Assembly: GCA_046233115.1 (NCBI GenBank)
Contig: JBJXHM010000007.1
Location: 62,001 to 126,000, forward strand
DNA from: JACOMY01 sp046233115
GTDB taxonomy: Bacteria > Pseudomonadota > Alphaproteobacteria > Kiloniellales > JACOMY01
Direction: 5' to 3'
DNA: 64,000 bases
Part shown: in pieces, positions 34,192 through 42,468 of the stretch
Position numbering within the stretch: position 1 is the first letter of the stretch
How the letters are laid out: each line of letters starts with the position of its first letter
Program-made: the position numbers and the translations under genes
The notes under the pieces: model-generated
Databases searched by the model: none
What the model saw: the letters and a program-made list of their open reading frames with translations, nothing else
Told to the model about the DNA's origin: nothing

Positions 34192-35184
34192 CTAGTTGGT
34201 GGCCTTGTCCAGGATCGCCTGGCCCCAGTCGGCGCCGACGTCCTCCAGGATCACCGGCCAGACCTCGGCGCGCACCTTCTTAGCCATGGCGGCCAGCTCA
34301 GCGTCGCTCAGCACCACGATGGTGGCGCCGGCATCGGCCAGCTTCTGCTCGTTGCGGCCCTGGTCCTCCTTGGCGACCACCCAGCGCGCTGCCTCGAACT
34401 CCTTCGCGGCCTCTTCCAGCGCGGCACGGTCCTTGTCGCTCAGGTCGGCCAGGGTCTCGGAGTTGATGATCAGGTACCAGACCTCGAAGTGGGTATTGGC
34501 CGGGATGTAGGTTTTTGTCACGTCGCGGAAGGACGCATAGTAGCCCTCGGCGCCGGAGCCGATGACGCCGTCGACCACGCCGGTCTGGACCGCGGTGAAG
34601 GCCTCGGAGAAGGGGATCGGCGAGGAGATGTAGCCCAGCGAATCGCCCAGCATCTGGAAGCTCTTGATGCCCGGCACGCGGACCTTGATGCCCTTGGCGA
34701 CGTCGGGATCGCCCGGCGAGACCGCGTCTCGGTTCAGCGCGATGCCGCCGAAGTAGACCGGATAGGCGGCCAGCATGGTGATATCCTGCTTGGCGTAGAG
34801 CTCCGCCATGGCCTCGCGCACCGCGCCGCCGGGGCCGTAGATCTTCCTGGCCTGCTCCCAGCCGTCGGCGAGGTAGGGGAAGGAGCTGATCTGCATGCGG
34901 CGGTCGGCGCCGGAGGCGGCCGGCTGGCAGGCCATCTCGACCGCGCCGACCGAGACCCGCTCCTGCACCGTGGTGTAGTCGCCCAGCGCCGAGGCCGGGA
35001 AGATCTTGATCTCCACGTCGCCGGCGGTGGCGTCCTTCACCAGGGTGGCGAACTGGTTCAGCTCCAGGTCGATGGTGGCGCCCTGCGGACGCACGTGGCT
35101 GAGCTTCAGTTCGACGGCCTCGGCGGCGCTGCCGAAGCCAATCAGAGCGGCCAGCGCCGCGGTCGCGATCAGGCTGTGTCTCAT
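34192..35184 (-). CDS. dctP: TRAP transporter periplasmic binding protein
   Basis: This 330-residue exported DctP-family protein has a signal peptide ending AAEAVEL (residue 23). The conserved Arg that usually grips a carboxylate is expected in VRVPGIKSF (about 150). The stretch PIPFSEAFTAVQTGVVDGVIG is the typical TRAP binding-protein block. It delivers an organic acid or amino acid to the DctQM membrane pair, driven by a sodium gradient. It lies 31 bases after dctM and 86 bases before the oxidase genes. Confidence 0.92.
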   Translation of the reverse strand: MRHSLIATAALAALIGFGSAAEAVELKLSHVRPQGATIDLELNQFATLVKDATAGDVEIKIFPASALGDYTTVQERVSVGAVEMACQPAASGADRRMQISSFPYLADGWEQARKIYGPGGAVREAMAELYAKQDITMLAAYPVYFGGIALNRDAVSPGDPDVAKGIKVRVPGIKSFQMLGDSLGYISSPIPFSEAFTAVQTGVVDGVIGSGAEGYYASFRDVTKTYIPANTHFEVWYLIINSETLADLSDKDRAALEEAAKEFEAARWVVAKEDQGRNEQKLADAGATIVVLSDAELAAMAKKVRAEVWPVILEDVGADWGQAILDKATN

Positions 35185-35215
35185 GGTAACCGGGTCTCCT
35201 TCTTGGGTTTGTGGG

Positions 35216-36514
35216 TCAGTACCCGAAGAAACGGGGCAGGAACAAAGAGAGGTCGGGCCAGAAGGCGGTGAGGAAGACCACCGGCACGTAGCCGACCAGG
35301 ATCAGGGTCATGGCCGGGCGGATCACCTTGGTGACCTTCACCTTGCCGACCCGGGCACCGAAGTAGAGGATCGAGGCATAGGGCGGGGTGACGCCGCCCA
35401 TCGCCGTGTTCACGCCCATGATGGCGGCGAACTGCACCGGGCTGACGCCGATCGCCTGCATCAGCGGCAGCAGCAGCGGGCCCAGCAGGATGATCGCGGT
35501 GGCGTCGTTCACCACCATGCCGACCAGGAACAGCAGCAGGTTCACCAGGATCAGCAGCAGGATCTTGTCGTCGGTGACCGCGAAGATCGCCTGGACCAGC
35601 TGCTGCGGCACGCCCTCCATCACGAACATCTGGCTCAAGATCATCGAGAAGAGGATCATCAGCATGATCGCGCCGACCGCCGTCGCGGCCTCCTTGCCGG
35701 CGGCGAGGAAGCTGGAGAGGGTGAGCCCGCGGTAGATCAGGAAGCCGACCGGGATGGCGTAGATGGCGGCGGCGGCCGCGGCCTCTGTCGGGGTCATGAC
35801 GCCGCCGTAGATGCCGCCCAGGATGATCACCGGCATCAAGAGCGCCGGGAAGGCGATCACGCCGCGCTTGCCGACGTTGGCGCTGAGCTCCTGGAAGCTG
35901 GGCTTATCGTCCAGCACCAGCGGGAACTTGCGCGACATCCAGAGGTTGGCCAGCGAGAAGTTCAGCATGATCAGCAGGCCCGGCCCCAGGGTGGCCAGGA
36001 AGCAGGCCAGGATCGAGGTGTCGGTGACCCAGCCGTAGAGGATCATGGTGACGCTGGGCGGGATCAGCAGGCCCAGGATCGAGGAGTTGGCGATCAGCGC
36101 GGTGGCGTACTCGCGCGGGTAGCCGCGCTTCTCCATCTCCGGGATCAAGAGCGGGCCGATGGCGGCCACGCCGGTGAGGCCGGAGCCGGAGATCGCGCCG
36201 ATGACCGCGCAGCTCACCGCCGCGACCACGCCAAGCCCGCCGCGGACATGGCCGATGAAGGCGTTGACGAAGCGCAGCAGGCTGGCGGCGATGCCGCTCT
36301 CGCTCATGATGGTGCCGGCCAGCACGAAGAGCGGGATCGCCAGCAGCACCGGATTGGCGAGCTGCTGGAAGCCCCAGAGCATATTGCCCTTCATGGTGAC
36401 GCCGCCGATCAGGCTCATCACCATCAGGGCGCCGCCGAAGCAGAAGGGCAGCGGCACGCCCAGGGTCAGCAGCAGCACCAGGACCCCGATGGCCAGGAAA
36501 GCGATCTCGACCAT
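35216..36514 (-). CDS. dctM: TRAP transporter large permease
   Basis: This 432-residue membrane protein has about 12 transmembrane helices. GLGVVAAVSCAVIGAISGSG and LLIPPSVTMILYGWVTDTS are in the N-terminal half, and GVNTAMGGVTPPYASILYFG near the C-terminus. It starts at ATG 36514, overlapping the dctQ stop (ATGA). A longer upstream reading in this frame lies inside dctQ and is not real. It forms the transport channel with DctQ. Confidence 0.94.
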   Translation of the reverse strand: MVEIAFLAIGVLVLLLTLGVPLPFCFGGALMVMSLIGGVTMKGNMLWGFQQLANPVLLAIPLFVLAGTIMSESGIAASLLRFVNAFIGHVRGGLGVVAAVSCAVIGAISGSGLTGVAAIGPLLIPEMEKRGYPREYATALIANSSILGLLIPPSVTMILYGWVTDTSILACFLATLGPGLLIMLNFSLANLWMSRKFPLVLDDKPSFQELSANVGKRGVIAFPALLMPVIILGGIYGGVMTPTEAAAAAAIYAIPVGFLIYRGLTLSSFLAAGKEAATAVGAIMLMILFSMILSQMFVMEGVPQQLVQAIFAVTDDKILLLILVNLLLFLVGMVVNDATAIILLGPLLLPLMQAIGVSPVQFAAIMGVNTAMGGVTPPYASILYFGARVGKVKVTKVIRPAMTLILVGYVPVVFLTAFWPDLSLFLPRFFGY

Positions 36515-37059
36515 CAGCGCGCGTCCTTGTTGTTGTCCGGGGCTTGGTCGAAGGCGACGGTCTCGTAGTCGGCGGCATGGTGATCGCCGATGCGGTAGTC
36601 GCCGCTGGCGAGCGCGCGTGCGTGGCGGCTGAGGTGCCAGAGGGTGTAGAGCACCATCAGGCCGAGCGAGACCACCAGGGCCACGTCGCCGTAGAAAGTG
36701 GGGATGTAGAGCGTCGGGCTCTCGCGCCAGACCCGGAGGGCGTAGCGGGTGTAGTCCCAGGCCCAGTAGGTCAGCCACAGCAGCACGATCAGGCTGATGA
36801 TCTCGCCCACCAGCGCCAGGATCGCGTGGCCGCGCTCGGTCTTGATGAAGATCTCCAGCACGTTGGCGCGGATCTGCGTGTTCTCGCGCGAGGCATTGAC
36901 CGAGCCCAGCATGTAAAGCCAGAGGGTCGGATAGAGCAGGGTTTCTTCCAGCCCCATGACCGGAACTTCCAGCACATAGCGGGTGATGACCTGCACGAAC
37001 TGGCCGAGCGCCACGATGCAGATCAACGCCGTCAAAAGGGTCCGCACGAAACGGTCCAA
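36514..37059 (-). CDS. dctQ: TRAP transporter small permease
   Basis: The 181-residue four-helix membrane protein follows the DctQ pattern: RYVLEVPVMGLEETLLYPTLW after the first helix, INVFxxR-like NVLEIFIKTERG in the middle, and a hydrophilic C-terminus. The start is TTG 37059 behind GGGAGG at 8 bases. It is the first gene of the TRAP-oxidase operon and is divergent from the LysR-type gene. Confidence 0.88.
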   Translation of the reverse strand: MDRFVRTLLTALICIVALGQFVQVITRYVLEVPVMGLEETLLYPTLWLYMLGSVNASRENTQIRANVLEIFIKTERGHAILALVGEIISLIVLLWLTYWAWDYTRYALRVWRESPTLYIPTFYGDVALVVSLGLMVLYTLWHLSRHARALASGDYRIGDHHAADYETVAFDQAPDNNKDAR

Positions 37060-37179
37060 GCCTTGCGCCTCCCCTGGTCTTTGGAACTGTGGTGAAGGGA
37101 TCAGAGCAGGCTAGTGAAATCTCTGATAAACTCAAATTGGAAATATTGCTGATTCGATAGATTAACTTTATGGTTAGCC
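37060..37179. promoter_or_regulatory. divergent promoter region of LysR gene and TRAP-oxidase operon
   Basis: These 120 bases between divergent genes include an unusually AT-rich core at about 37120-37175 (CTCAAATTGGAAATATTGCT, then GATTAACTTTATGG). LysR proteins typically bind such shared regions. I do not see a perfect palindromic T-N11-A box, so no operator is placed. Confidence 0.4.
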
Positions 37180-38112
37180 ATGAATCTCTCCATTCGTCAG
37201 CTCCGCACCTTCTGCGAGGTCATGCGCAGCGGATCGGTGTCGGAAGCGGCACGGGCCCTGGGCCGGACCCAGCCAGCGGTTAGCGCCATGCTTGTCGGGC
37301 TAGAGCGCGAGCTGGGCTTCAGCCTCTTCGAACGCGAGCGCGGGCGGCTGATTCCTCGACCCGAGGCGCACTACTTTCTGGAGGAGGCGGAGCACGTGCT
37401 GGCCCGCCTGTCGCAGTCCGCGCGGATCATGCGGGACATCGGCAACCTGGAGCAGGGCAGCCTGCGCATCGCCTGCAACCCGGCCAGTTCCGGCTTCTTC
37501 ATGCCCTCGGTGGTCGCCCGCTTCGTCAAGGACCGGCCGGACGTCAAGGTCTCGATCATGATGCGCTCCTCTTTGGTGATCGAGGAGTGGATCGCCTCGC
37601 AGCAGTACGACGTCGGGCTTGCCGAGACGCCGGCCCCGCGCGGCTCGATCGACATCCGCAGCTTCGACATGCGCTGTTACTGCGCCATGCGCAGCGACGA
37701 TCCCCTGGCCGCGCTGCCACTGGTCACGCCCGAGCACCTGGACGGCAAGCCACTGGCGGCGCTCTATGGCGAGCACAAGACTCATCAGGCGATCGTCGGC
37801 CACTTCGCGCGGGCCGGCGCCAGGCTGAACCAGCGCTTCGAGCTGCGGACTTTCCTGCCGGGCCTGCATCTCGTCGAGGCAGGACTCTGCTACTGCATCC
37901 TCGATGCGATGACGGCCGCCAGCTACCGGAGCTATCGTGAGGGCGGGGCGGGGATCGCCTTCCTGCCCTTCGAGCCGGCCACCGTCCTTCCGGTGGCGAT
38001 CCTGACACCGGCGCACCGTCCACCGTCGCTGCTGGCCGAGGGCTTCTGCGGCATCCTGGAGCAAGCGATGGCGGAGCTCTCGGCGGCGGAGCGTCCGGCC
38101 GCGCTGCCCTGA
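37180..38112 (+). CDS. LysR-family transcriptional regulator
   Basis: This 310-residue regulator has an N-terminal winged helix: LSIRQLRTFCEVMRSGSVSE and ARALGRTQPAVSAMLVGLER. A linker helix and a periplasmic-binding-like effector domain follow (about 90-300). It is divergent from the dctQ-dctM-dctP-oxidase operon and probably responds to the imported substrate. It ends 119 bases before rpiB with no clear terminator. Confidence 0.93.
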   Translation: MNLSIRQLRTFCEVMRSGSVSEAARALGRTQPAVSAMLVGLERELGFSLFERERGRLIPRPEAHYFLEEAEHVLARLSQSARIMRDIGNLEQGSLRIACNPASSGFFMPSVVARFVKDRPDVKVSIMMRSSLVIEEWIASQQYDVGLAETPAPRGSIDIRSFDMRCYCAMRSDDPLAALPLVTPEHLDGKPLAALYGEHKTHQAIVGHFARAGARLNQRFELRTFLPGLHLVEAGLCYCILDAMTAASYRSYREGGAGIAFLPFEPATVLPVAILTPAHRPPSLLAEGFCGILEQAMAELSAAERPAALP

Positions 38113-38231
38113 CGTTGGCGGGAAGCCGGCAAGACCATTGATCACTGGTGGTGCCGGCCCGCTTGGGTTAGATCCCTCCTGCGCAGCCCGTTCCGGGGGC
38201 GTGCCAAGAGGGGAAAGGGGGACCAGGCCCA

Positions 38232-38663
38232 GTGGCTCTGACCGTAGCGCTCGCCAGCGACCATGCCGGCTTCGCCATGAAGACCGTCCTGAAGGACGAA
38301 CTCGCGGCCCTGGGCCATGAGGTGCTCGACCTCGGCACCGACGGTCTGCAGTCGGTGGACTATCCCGACTTCGGTGCCGCCGCCGCCGCCGCGGTGGCCG
38401 GCGGACGTGCCGCCCTGGGCGTCATCGTCTGCGGCACCGGCATCGGCATCTCGATCGCGGCCAACCGCACGGCCGGCGCACGCGCCGCCCTCTGCCACGA
38501 TGTCACCACCGCGCGGCTCTCGCGCGAGCACAACGATGCCAACATCCTGGCCTTGGGTGCACGGATCATCGGCGAAGAGGTCGCGAAGGAATGCTTGCGC
38601 GTCTTCCTTGCTACAGAATTCGCCGGCGGACGCCACCAACGTCGCGTCGAGAAGCTCGGTTAG
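38232..38663 (+). CDS. rpiB: ribose-5-phosphate isomerase B
   Basis: The 143-residue RpiB/LacAB-family enzyme interconverts ribose 5-phosphate and ribulose 5-phosphate. ASDHAGFAMK at the N-terminus binds the sugar phosphate, and VIVCGTGIGISIAANR holds the catalytic Cys. LSREHNDANILALGAR completes the signature. The start is GTG 38232 after a G-rich tract. It lies just before glyA, as in many alphaproteobacteria. Confidence 0.95.
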   Translation: MALTVALASDHAGFAMKTVLKDELAALGHEVLDLGTDGLQSVDYPDFGAAAAAAVAGGRAALGVIVCGTGIGISIAANRTAGARAALCHDVTTARLSREHNDANILALGARIIGEEVAKECLRVFLATEFAGGRHQRRVEKLG

Positions 38664-38690
38664 CGCCGCCGAGCGCCCGAGCCGGAACAG

Positions 38691-38712
38691 CAACTGGCCG
38701 GACCGCCAGTTG
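38691..38712 (+). promoter_or_regulatory. hairpin overlapping the first glyA leader repeat
   Basis: CAACTGGC at 38691-38698 and GCCAGTTG at 38705-38712 are perfect 8-base inverted arms with a 6-base loop. The right arm is the first copy of the CCAGTTG core of the tandem repeat. The left arm could equally pair with the later copies. Confidence 0.6.
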
Positions 38713-38768
38713 ACCGGCCCACCCAGTTGACCGGCCTACCCAGTTGACCGGACTGCCCAGTTGAAAGG
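38707..38768 (+). repeat. 17-base tandem repeat running into the glyA ribosome site
   Basis: Three full units start at 38707, 38724 and 38741 (first unit CAGTTGACCGGCCCACC). A partial fourth at 38758 reads CAGTTGAAAGG and supplies the AAAGGAC Shine-Dalgarno of glyA. Units differ at only a few positions in their last seven bases. The array fills nearly all of the space between rpiB and glyA. It is too short and too regular for CRISPR. Confidence 0.9.
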
Positions 38769-38778
38769 ACAAGCCGCC

Positions 38779-40086
38779 ATGTCGAGCAGCACCCTCGCTT
38801 CCTATGCCGCCCCGAAGACCTTCTTTTCCTCACCGCTGGCCGAGACCGACCCGGAACTGGCCGCCGCCATCACCGGCGAGCTGGGCCGCCAGCGCGACCA
38901 GATCGAGCTGATCGCCTCGGAGAACATCGTCTCGCGCGCCGTCCTGGAGGCCCAGGGCTCGGTGCTGACCAACAAGTACGCCGAGGGCTATCCCGGCCGG
39001 CGCTACTATAACGGCTGCGAGCATGTCGACGTGGCCGAGGCGCTGGCCATCGATCGGGCCAAGCGCCTCTTCGACTGCAACTTCGTCAACGTGCAGCCGC
39101 ACTCCGGCGCACAGGCCAACCAGTGCGTGATGCTGGCCCTGGTGAAGCCGGGCGACACCATCATGGGCCTCTCGCTCGACGCCGGCGGCCACCTGACCCA
39201 CGGCGCCAAGCCGAACCTCTCGGGCAAGTGGTTCCATGCCGTGCAGTACGGCGTGCGCGAGTCCGACGGCCAGATCGACTTCGACGAGGTCGCGGGCCTG
39301 GCCCGCCAGCACAAGCCGAAGCTGATCATCACCGGCGGCTCGGCCTACCCGCGCCACATCGACTTCGCCCGCTTCCGCGCCATCGCCGACGAGGTGGGGG
39401 CCTACTTCATGGTCGACATGGCCCACTTCGCAGGCCTGGTTGCGGCCGGGGTCCACCCCTCGCCGCTGCCGCACGCCCACGTCGTCACCACCACCACGCA
39501 CAAGACTCTGCGCGGCGCGCGCGGCGGCATGGTGCTGACCAACGACGAGGAGATCGGCAAGAAGATCAACTCGGCCGCCTTCCCTGGCCTGCAGGGCGGG
39601 CCGCTGATGCACGCCATCGCCGGCAAGGCCGCAGCCTTCGGCGAGGCGCTGAAGCCCGAGTACAAGCTCTACTGCCAGACCATCCTGGATAACGCCCAGT
39701 CCCTGGCGCGCACCCTGCTGGACAACGGGCTGGACCTGGTCTCGGGCGGCACCGACACGCACCTGATGCTGGCCGACCTGCGCCCCAAGGGCCTGACCGG
39801 TAACATCGCCGCTGAGAGCCTGGAGCGGGCCGGCATCACCTGCAACAAGAACGGCGTGCCGAACGACCCGGAGAAGCCGACCGTGACCTCGGGCGTGCGA
39901 CTCGGCACGCCGGCCGGCACCACCCGCGGCTTCGGCCCGGCCGAGTTCGCCCAGATCGGCGAGATGATCGTCACCGTGCTGGACGGACTGCGTGACCACC
40001 CGGAGGACAATTCCGCGGCTGAAGCCAAGGTCTTGGAGCAGGTCCACGCGCTCTGTGGCCGCTTCCCGATCTACACGGGCTTCTAG
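38779..40086 (+). CDS. glyA: serine hydroxymethyltransferase
   Basis: This 435-residue PLP enzyme converts serine and tetrahydrofolate to glycine and methylene-tetrahydrofolate. The cofactor lysine is in VVTTTTHKTLRGARGG (about residue 240). EGYPGRRYYNGCEHVD and DMAHFAGLVAAGVHPSP are other family blocks. ATG 38779 is used with AAAGGAC 8 bases upstream; a TTG at 38761 lies inside the repeat and is unlikely. It begins the block leading to nrdR and the riboflavin genes. Confidence 0.97.
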   Translation: MSSSTLASYAAPKTFFSSPLAETDPELAAAITGELGRQRDQIELIASENIVSRAVLEAQGSVLTNKYAEGYPGRRYYNGCEHVDVAEALAIDRAKRLFDCNFVNVQPHSGAQANQCVMLALVKPGDTIMGLSLDAGGHLTHGAKPNLSGKWFHAVQYGVRESDGQIDFDEVAGLARQHKPKLIITGGSAYPRHIDFARFRAIADEVGAYFMVDMAHFAGLVAAGVHPSPLPHAHVVTTTTHKTLRGARGGMVLTNDEEIGKKINSAAFPGLQGGPLMHAIAGKAAAFGEALKPEYKLYCQTILDNAQSLARTLLDNGLDLVSGGTDTHLMLADLRPKGLTGNIAAESLERAGITCNKNGVPNDPEKPTVTSGVRLGTPAGTTRGFGPAEFAQIGEMIVTVLDGLRDHPEDNSAAEAKVLEQVHALCGRFPIYTGF

Positions 40087-40173
40087 GTTTAGCCGTAAGA
40101 GTCTCAGATCCGCGCTTTGAGATTCGGGGCCACTTGGGGCAGCTTATCGGGCGGTAGAGGTTGAGGAGGTGAG

Positions 40174-40638
40174 ATGCGCTGCCCCTTCTGTGGCAATGAC
40201 GAGACCCAGGTGAAGGATTCCCGGCCGACGGAGGATTCTTCGGCCATCCGACGGCGCCGCCAGTGCTCCAACTGCGGCGCGCGCTTCACCACCTTCGAGC
40301 GGGTGCAGCTCCGCGAGCTGACCGTGGTCAAGAGCACCGGCCAGCGCGAGCCCTTCGATCGCGACAAGCTGATGCGCTCGATGATGATCGCGCTGCAGAA
40401 GCGGCCGGTCGATTCGGAGCGGGTGGAGCGGGTCGTGAACGGTATCCAGCGCCGCCTCGAGAGCTCCGGCGAGACCGACATCCCGAGCAAGGTGATCGGC
40501 GAGCTGGTGATGGATGCGCTGGCCCACCTCGACAAGGTCGGCTACGTCCGCTTCGCCTCGGTCTACCGCAACTTCCGCGAGGCCCGCGACTTCGAGGAGT
40601 TCGTCGGCAAGCTGGCACGGCTGAGCGACGCCGACTGA
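40174..40638 (+). CDS. nrdR: transcriptional repressor of ribonucleotide reductase genes
   Basis: The 154-residue NrdR has the N-terminal zinc ribbon (MRCPFCGNDETQVKDSRP, then RQCSNCGARFTTFER). The ATP-cone domain at about 49-139 contains GQREPFDRDKLMRSM. It senses ATP/dATP and represses nrd operons. ATG 40174 is preceded by GAGGAGG. It is followed by ribD after 5 bases; nrdR-rib linkage is widespread. Confidence 0.97.
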   Translation: MRCPFCGNDETQVKDSRPTEDSSAIRRRRQCSNCGARFTTFERVQLRELTVVKSTGQREPFDRDKLMRSMMIALQKRPVDSERVERVVNGIQRRLESSGETDIPSKVIGELVMDALAHLDKVGYVRFASVYRNFREARDFEEFVGKLARLSDAD

Positions 40639-40643
40639 CGACG

Positions 40644-41759
40644 ATGGCGAAGGCGGCACCCGGCGAGACGGTCGATCGGGCCTACATGACCATGGCGCTG
40701 GGCCTGGCGCGGCGCGGTCTGGGCCGGGTCTGGCCCAACCCCGCGGTCGGCTGCCTCCTGGTCCGCGAAGGGCGGATCCTGGCGCGCGGCTGGACCCAGG
40801 ACGGCGGGCGGCCGCATGCCGAGCAGGTGGCGCTGGCCGCTGCCGGTACGGCGGCCGAGGGCGCCACCGCCTATGTCACCCTGGAGCCCTGTTCCCACCA
40901 CGGCAAGACGCCGCCCTGTGCCGATGCTCTGATCGCGGCCGGTCTCGCCCGCGTGGTGACCGCGACCGACGATCCCGACCCGCGCGTCTCCGGCGGCGGC
41001 CACCGCCGGCTGCGCGGGGCCGGGCTGGCGGTCACCGAGGGGGTCTGCCGGATCGAAGCCGAAGCGCTTAACCTCGGCTTCTTCCTGCGCCAGCGGCTGG
41101 GCCGGCCGATGGTCACCCTGAAGCTGGCGATGAGCCTGGACGGCCGCATCGCCACGGTGAGCGGCCAGAGCCAGTGGATCACCGGACCCGAGGCCCGTGC
41201 GCGCGCCCACCTGCTGCGCGCCGAGCACGATGCGGTGATGGTCGGCAGCGCCACCGCAATCGCCGACAACCCGCGGCTCACCGTGCGCCTGCCGGGCATG
41301 GAGGGCCGCCGCCCGGTCCGGCTGGTAGCCGACGGGCGCCTGGCCCTGCCGCTGACGCACGAGCTGGTGCGCGGCGCCAAGAGCCTGCCGACCTGGCTCC
41401 TGACCCGCGACGATGCCGACCGCCAGCGCCGTCGTGCCTACGAGCAGGCCGGCGTCGTGGTGCTGGAGGTGCCGGGCAGTGCTACCCAGACCCTGGACAT
41501 GGCGGATGCCCTCGAACTCCTGGGCGGACGTGGGTTGACCCGGCTCTTGGTGGAAGGCGGCGGCCGCCTGGCCGCCTCGCTGCTGGCGGCCGGCTTGGTC
41601 GATCGCTTGGTTGTGTTCCAGGCCGGGGTGGCGATCGGCGGCGACGGGGTGCCGGGCGTGGCCGGACTGGGCCTGAGGGAGCTCGCCAAGGCGCCGCGCT
41701 TTACCCAGCGCAGGGTCGAACGGCTGGGCAACGACGTCATGGTCGAGTACGGCCATTAA
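40644..41759 (+). CDS. ribD: bifunctional riboflavin deaminase/reductase
   Basis: This 371-residue protein has an N-terminal deaminase domain with zinc ligands HAEQVAL and PCSHHGKTPPCADALI (about 55-90). The C-terminal reductase domain has KLAMSLDGRIA near 155 and LLVEGGGRLAASLL near 300. It carries out deamination and side-chain reduction of the pyrimidine intermediate. No FMN-riboswitch-like sequence precedes it; it is read with nrdR (5-base gap). The longer reading upstream in this frame is inside nrdR. Confidence 0.95.
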   Translation: MAKAAPGETVDRAYMTMALGLARRGLGRVWPNPAVGCLLVREGRILARGWTQDGGRPHAEQVALAAAGTAAEGATAYVTLEPCSHHGKTPPCADALIAAGLARVVTATDDPDPRVSGGGHRRLRGAGLAVTEGVCRIEAEALNLGFFLRQRLGRPMVTLKLAMSLDGRIATVSGQSQWITGPEARARAHLLRAEHDAVMVGSATAIADNPRLTVRLPGMEGRRPVRLVADGRLALPLTHELVRGAKSLPTWLLTRDDADRQRRRAYEQAGVVVLEVPGSATQTLDMADALELLGGRGLTRLLVEGGGRLAASLLAAGLVDRLVVFQAGVAIGGDGVPGVAGLGLRELAKAPRFTQRRVERLGNDVMVEYGH

Positions 41760-41859
41760 CAGATCTGCAAAACAGCCATTTACCGAAGAGGCTTGCCCGG
41801 CCGGGTATTAACCCCTAAGTCCGCGCAGGGTTTCAGCGAGCGACAAGGGAGAAGGCCGG

Positions 41860-42462
41860 GTGTTCACCGGTATCGTCACCGACCTGGGCGAGGTGCGGGC
41901 AATCGAGAAGCGCGGCGACACGCGTTTCGTGATCGCCACCGGCTATCCCACGGCCGAGATCGCGATCGGTGCCTCGATCGCCTGCAACGGCGCTTGCCTC
42001 ACCGTGGTGGAGAAGGGGGCTGACAGCCTCTCCTTCGACGCCTCGGCCGAAACGCTCTCTAAGACCACCCTGGCCAACTGGGCGATCGGCGACCGGATCA
42101 ACCTGGAGCGTGCGCTGGCGCTGGGCGCGGAGTTGGGCGGGCATCTGGTCAGTGGCCACGTCGACGCTACCGGCACTGTCGAGAGCCTGGCAGAGGAGGG
42201 CGGCTCCCATCGCTTTGTCTTCCGCGCACCGGCCTCCGTCAGCCGCTTTCTCGCGCCCAAGGGGTCGGTTGTGGTGGACGGCGTGTCGCTCACCGTCAAC
42301 GAGGTGGAGGACCAAGCCGACGGCTCCACCTGCTTCGGCGTCAACATCATCCCTCATACCTTTGAGGTCACCGCCTTCCATCGGCTGCGCCCCGGCGCTG
42401 CGGTGAATCTGGAAATCGATCTCGTCGCGCGGTACCTTGCGCGGCTTGTGGACAAGAGCTGA
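41860..42462 (+). CDS. ribE: riboflavin synthase alpha subunit
   Basis: This 200-residue enzyme makes riboflavin from two lumazine molecules. The two internally repeated halves are visible as MFTGIVTDLGEV, CNGACLTVVE and GHVDATGTV against VDGVSLTVNEV and GVNIIPHTFEVT. The start is GTG 41860. The 100-base gap after ribD holds no gene and no RFN element. It is followed by ribBX after 6 bases. Confidence 0.96.
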   Translation: MFTGIVTDLGEVRAIEKRGDTRFVIATGYPTAEIAIGASIACNGACLTVVEKGADSLSFDASAETLSKTTLANWAIGDRINLERALALGAELGGHLVSGHVDATGTVESLAEEGGSHRFVFRAPASVSRFLAPKGSVVVDGVSLTVNEVEDQADGSTCFGVNIIPHTFEVTAFHRLRPGAAVNLEIDLVARYLARLVDKS

Positions 42463-42468
42463 GCTGCC

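Noticed and set aside
38707..38768. Tandem repeat considered as a CRISPR array
   Set aside because: Units are 17 bases, directly adjacent and without spacers, and no cas genes are present.
41760..41859. Possible FMN riboswitch before ribE, also looked for before ribD
   Set aside because: The gaps are too short (100 and 5 bases) and show none of the conserved RFN-element words.
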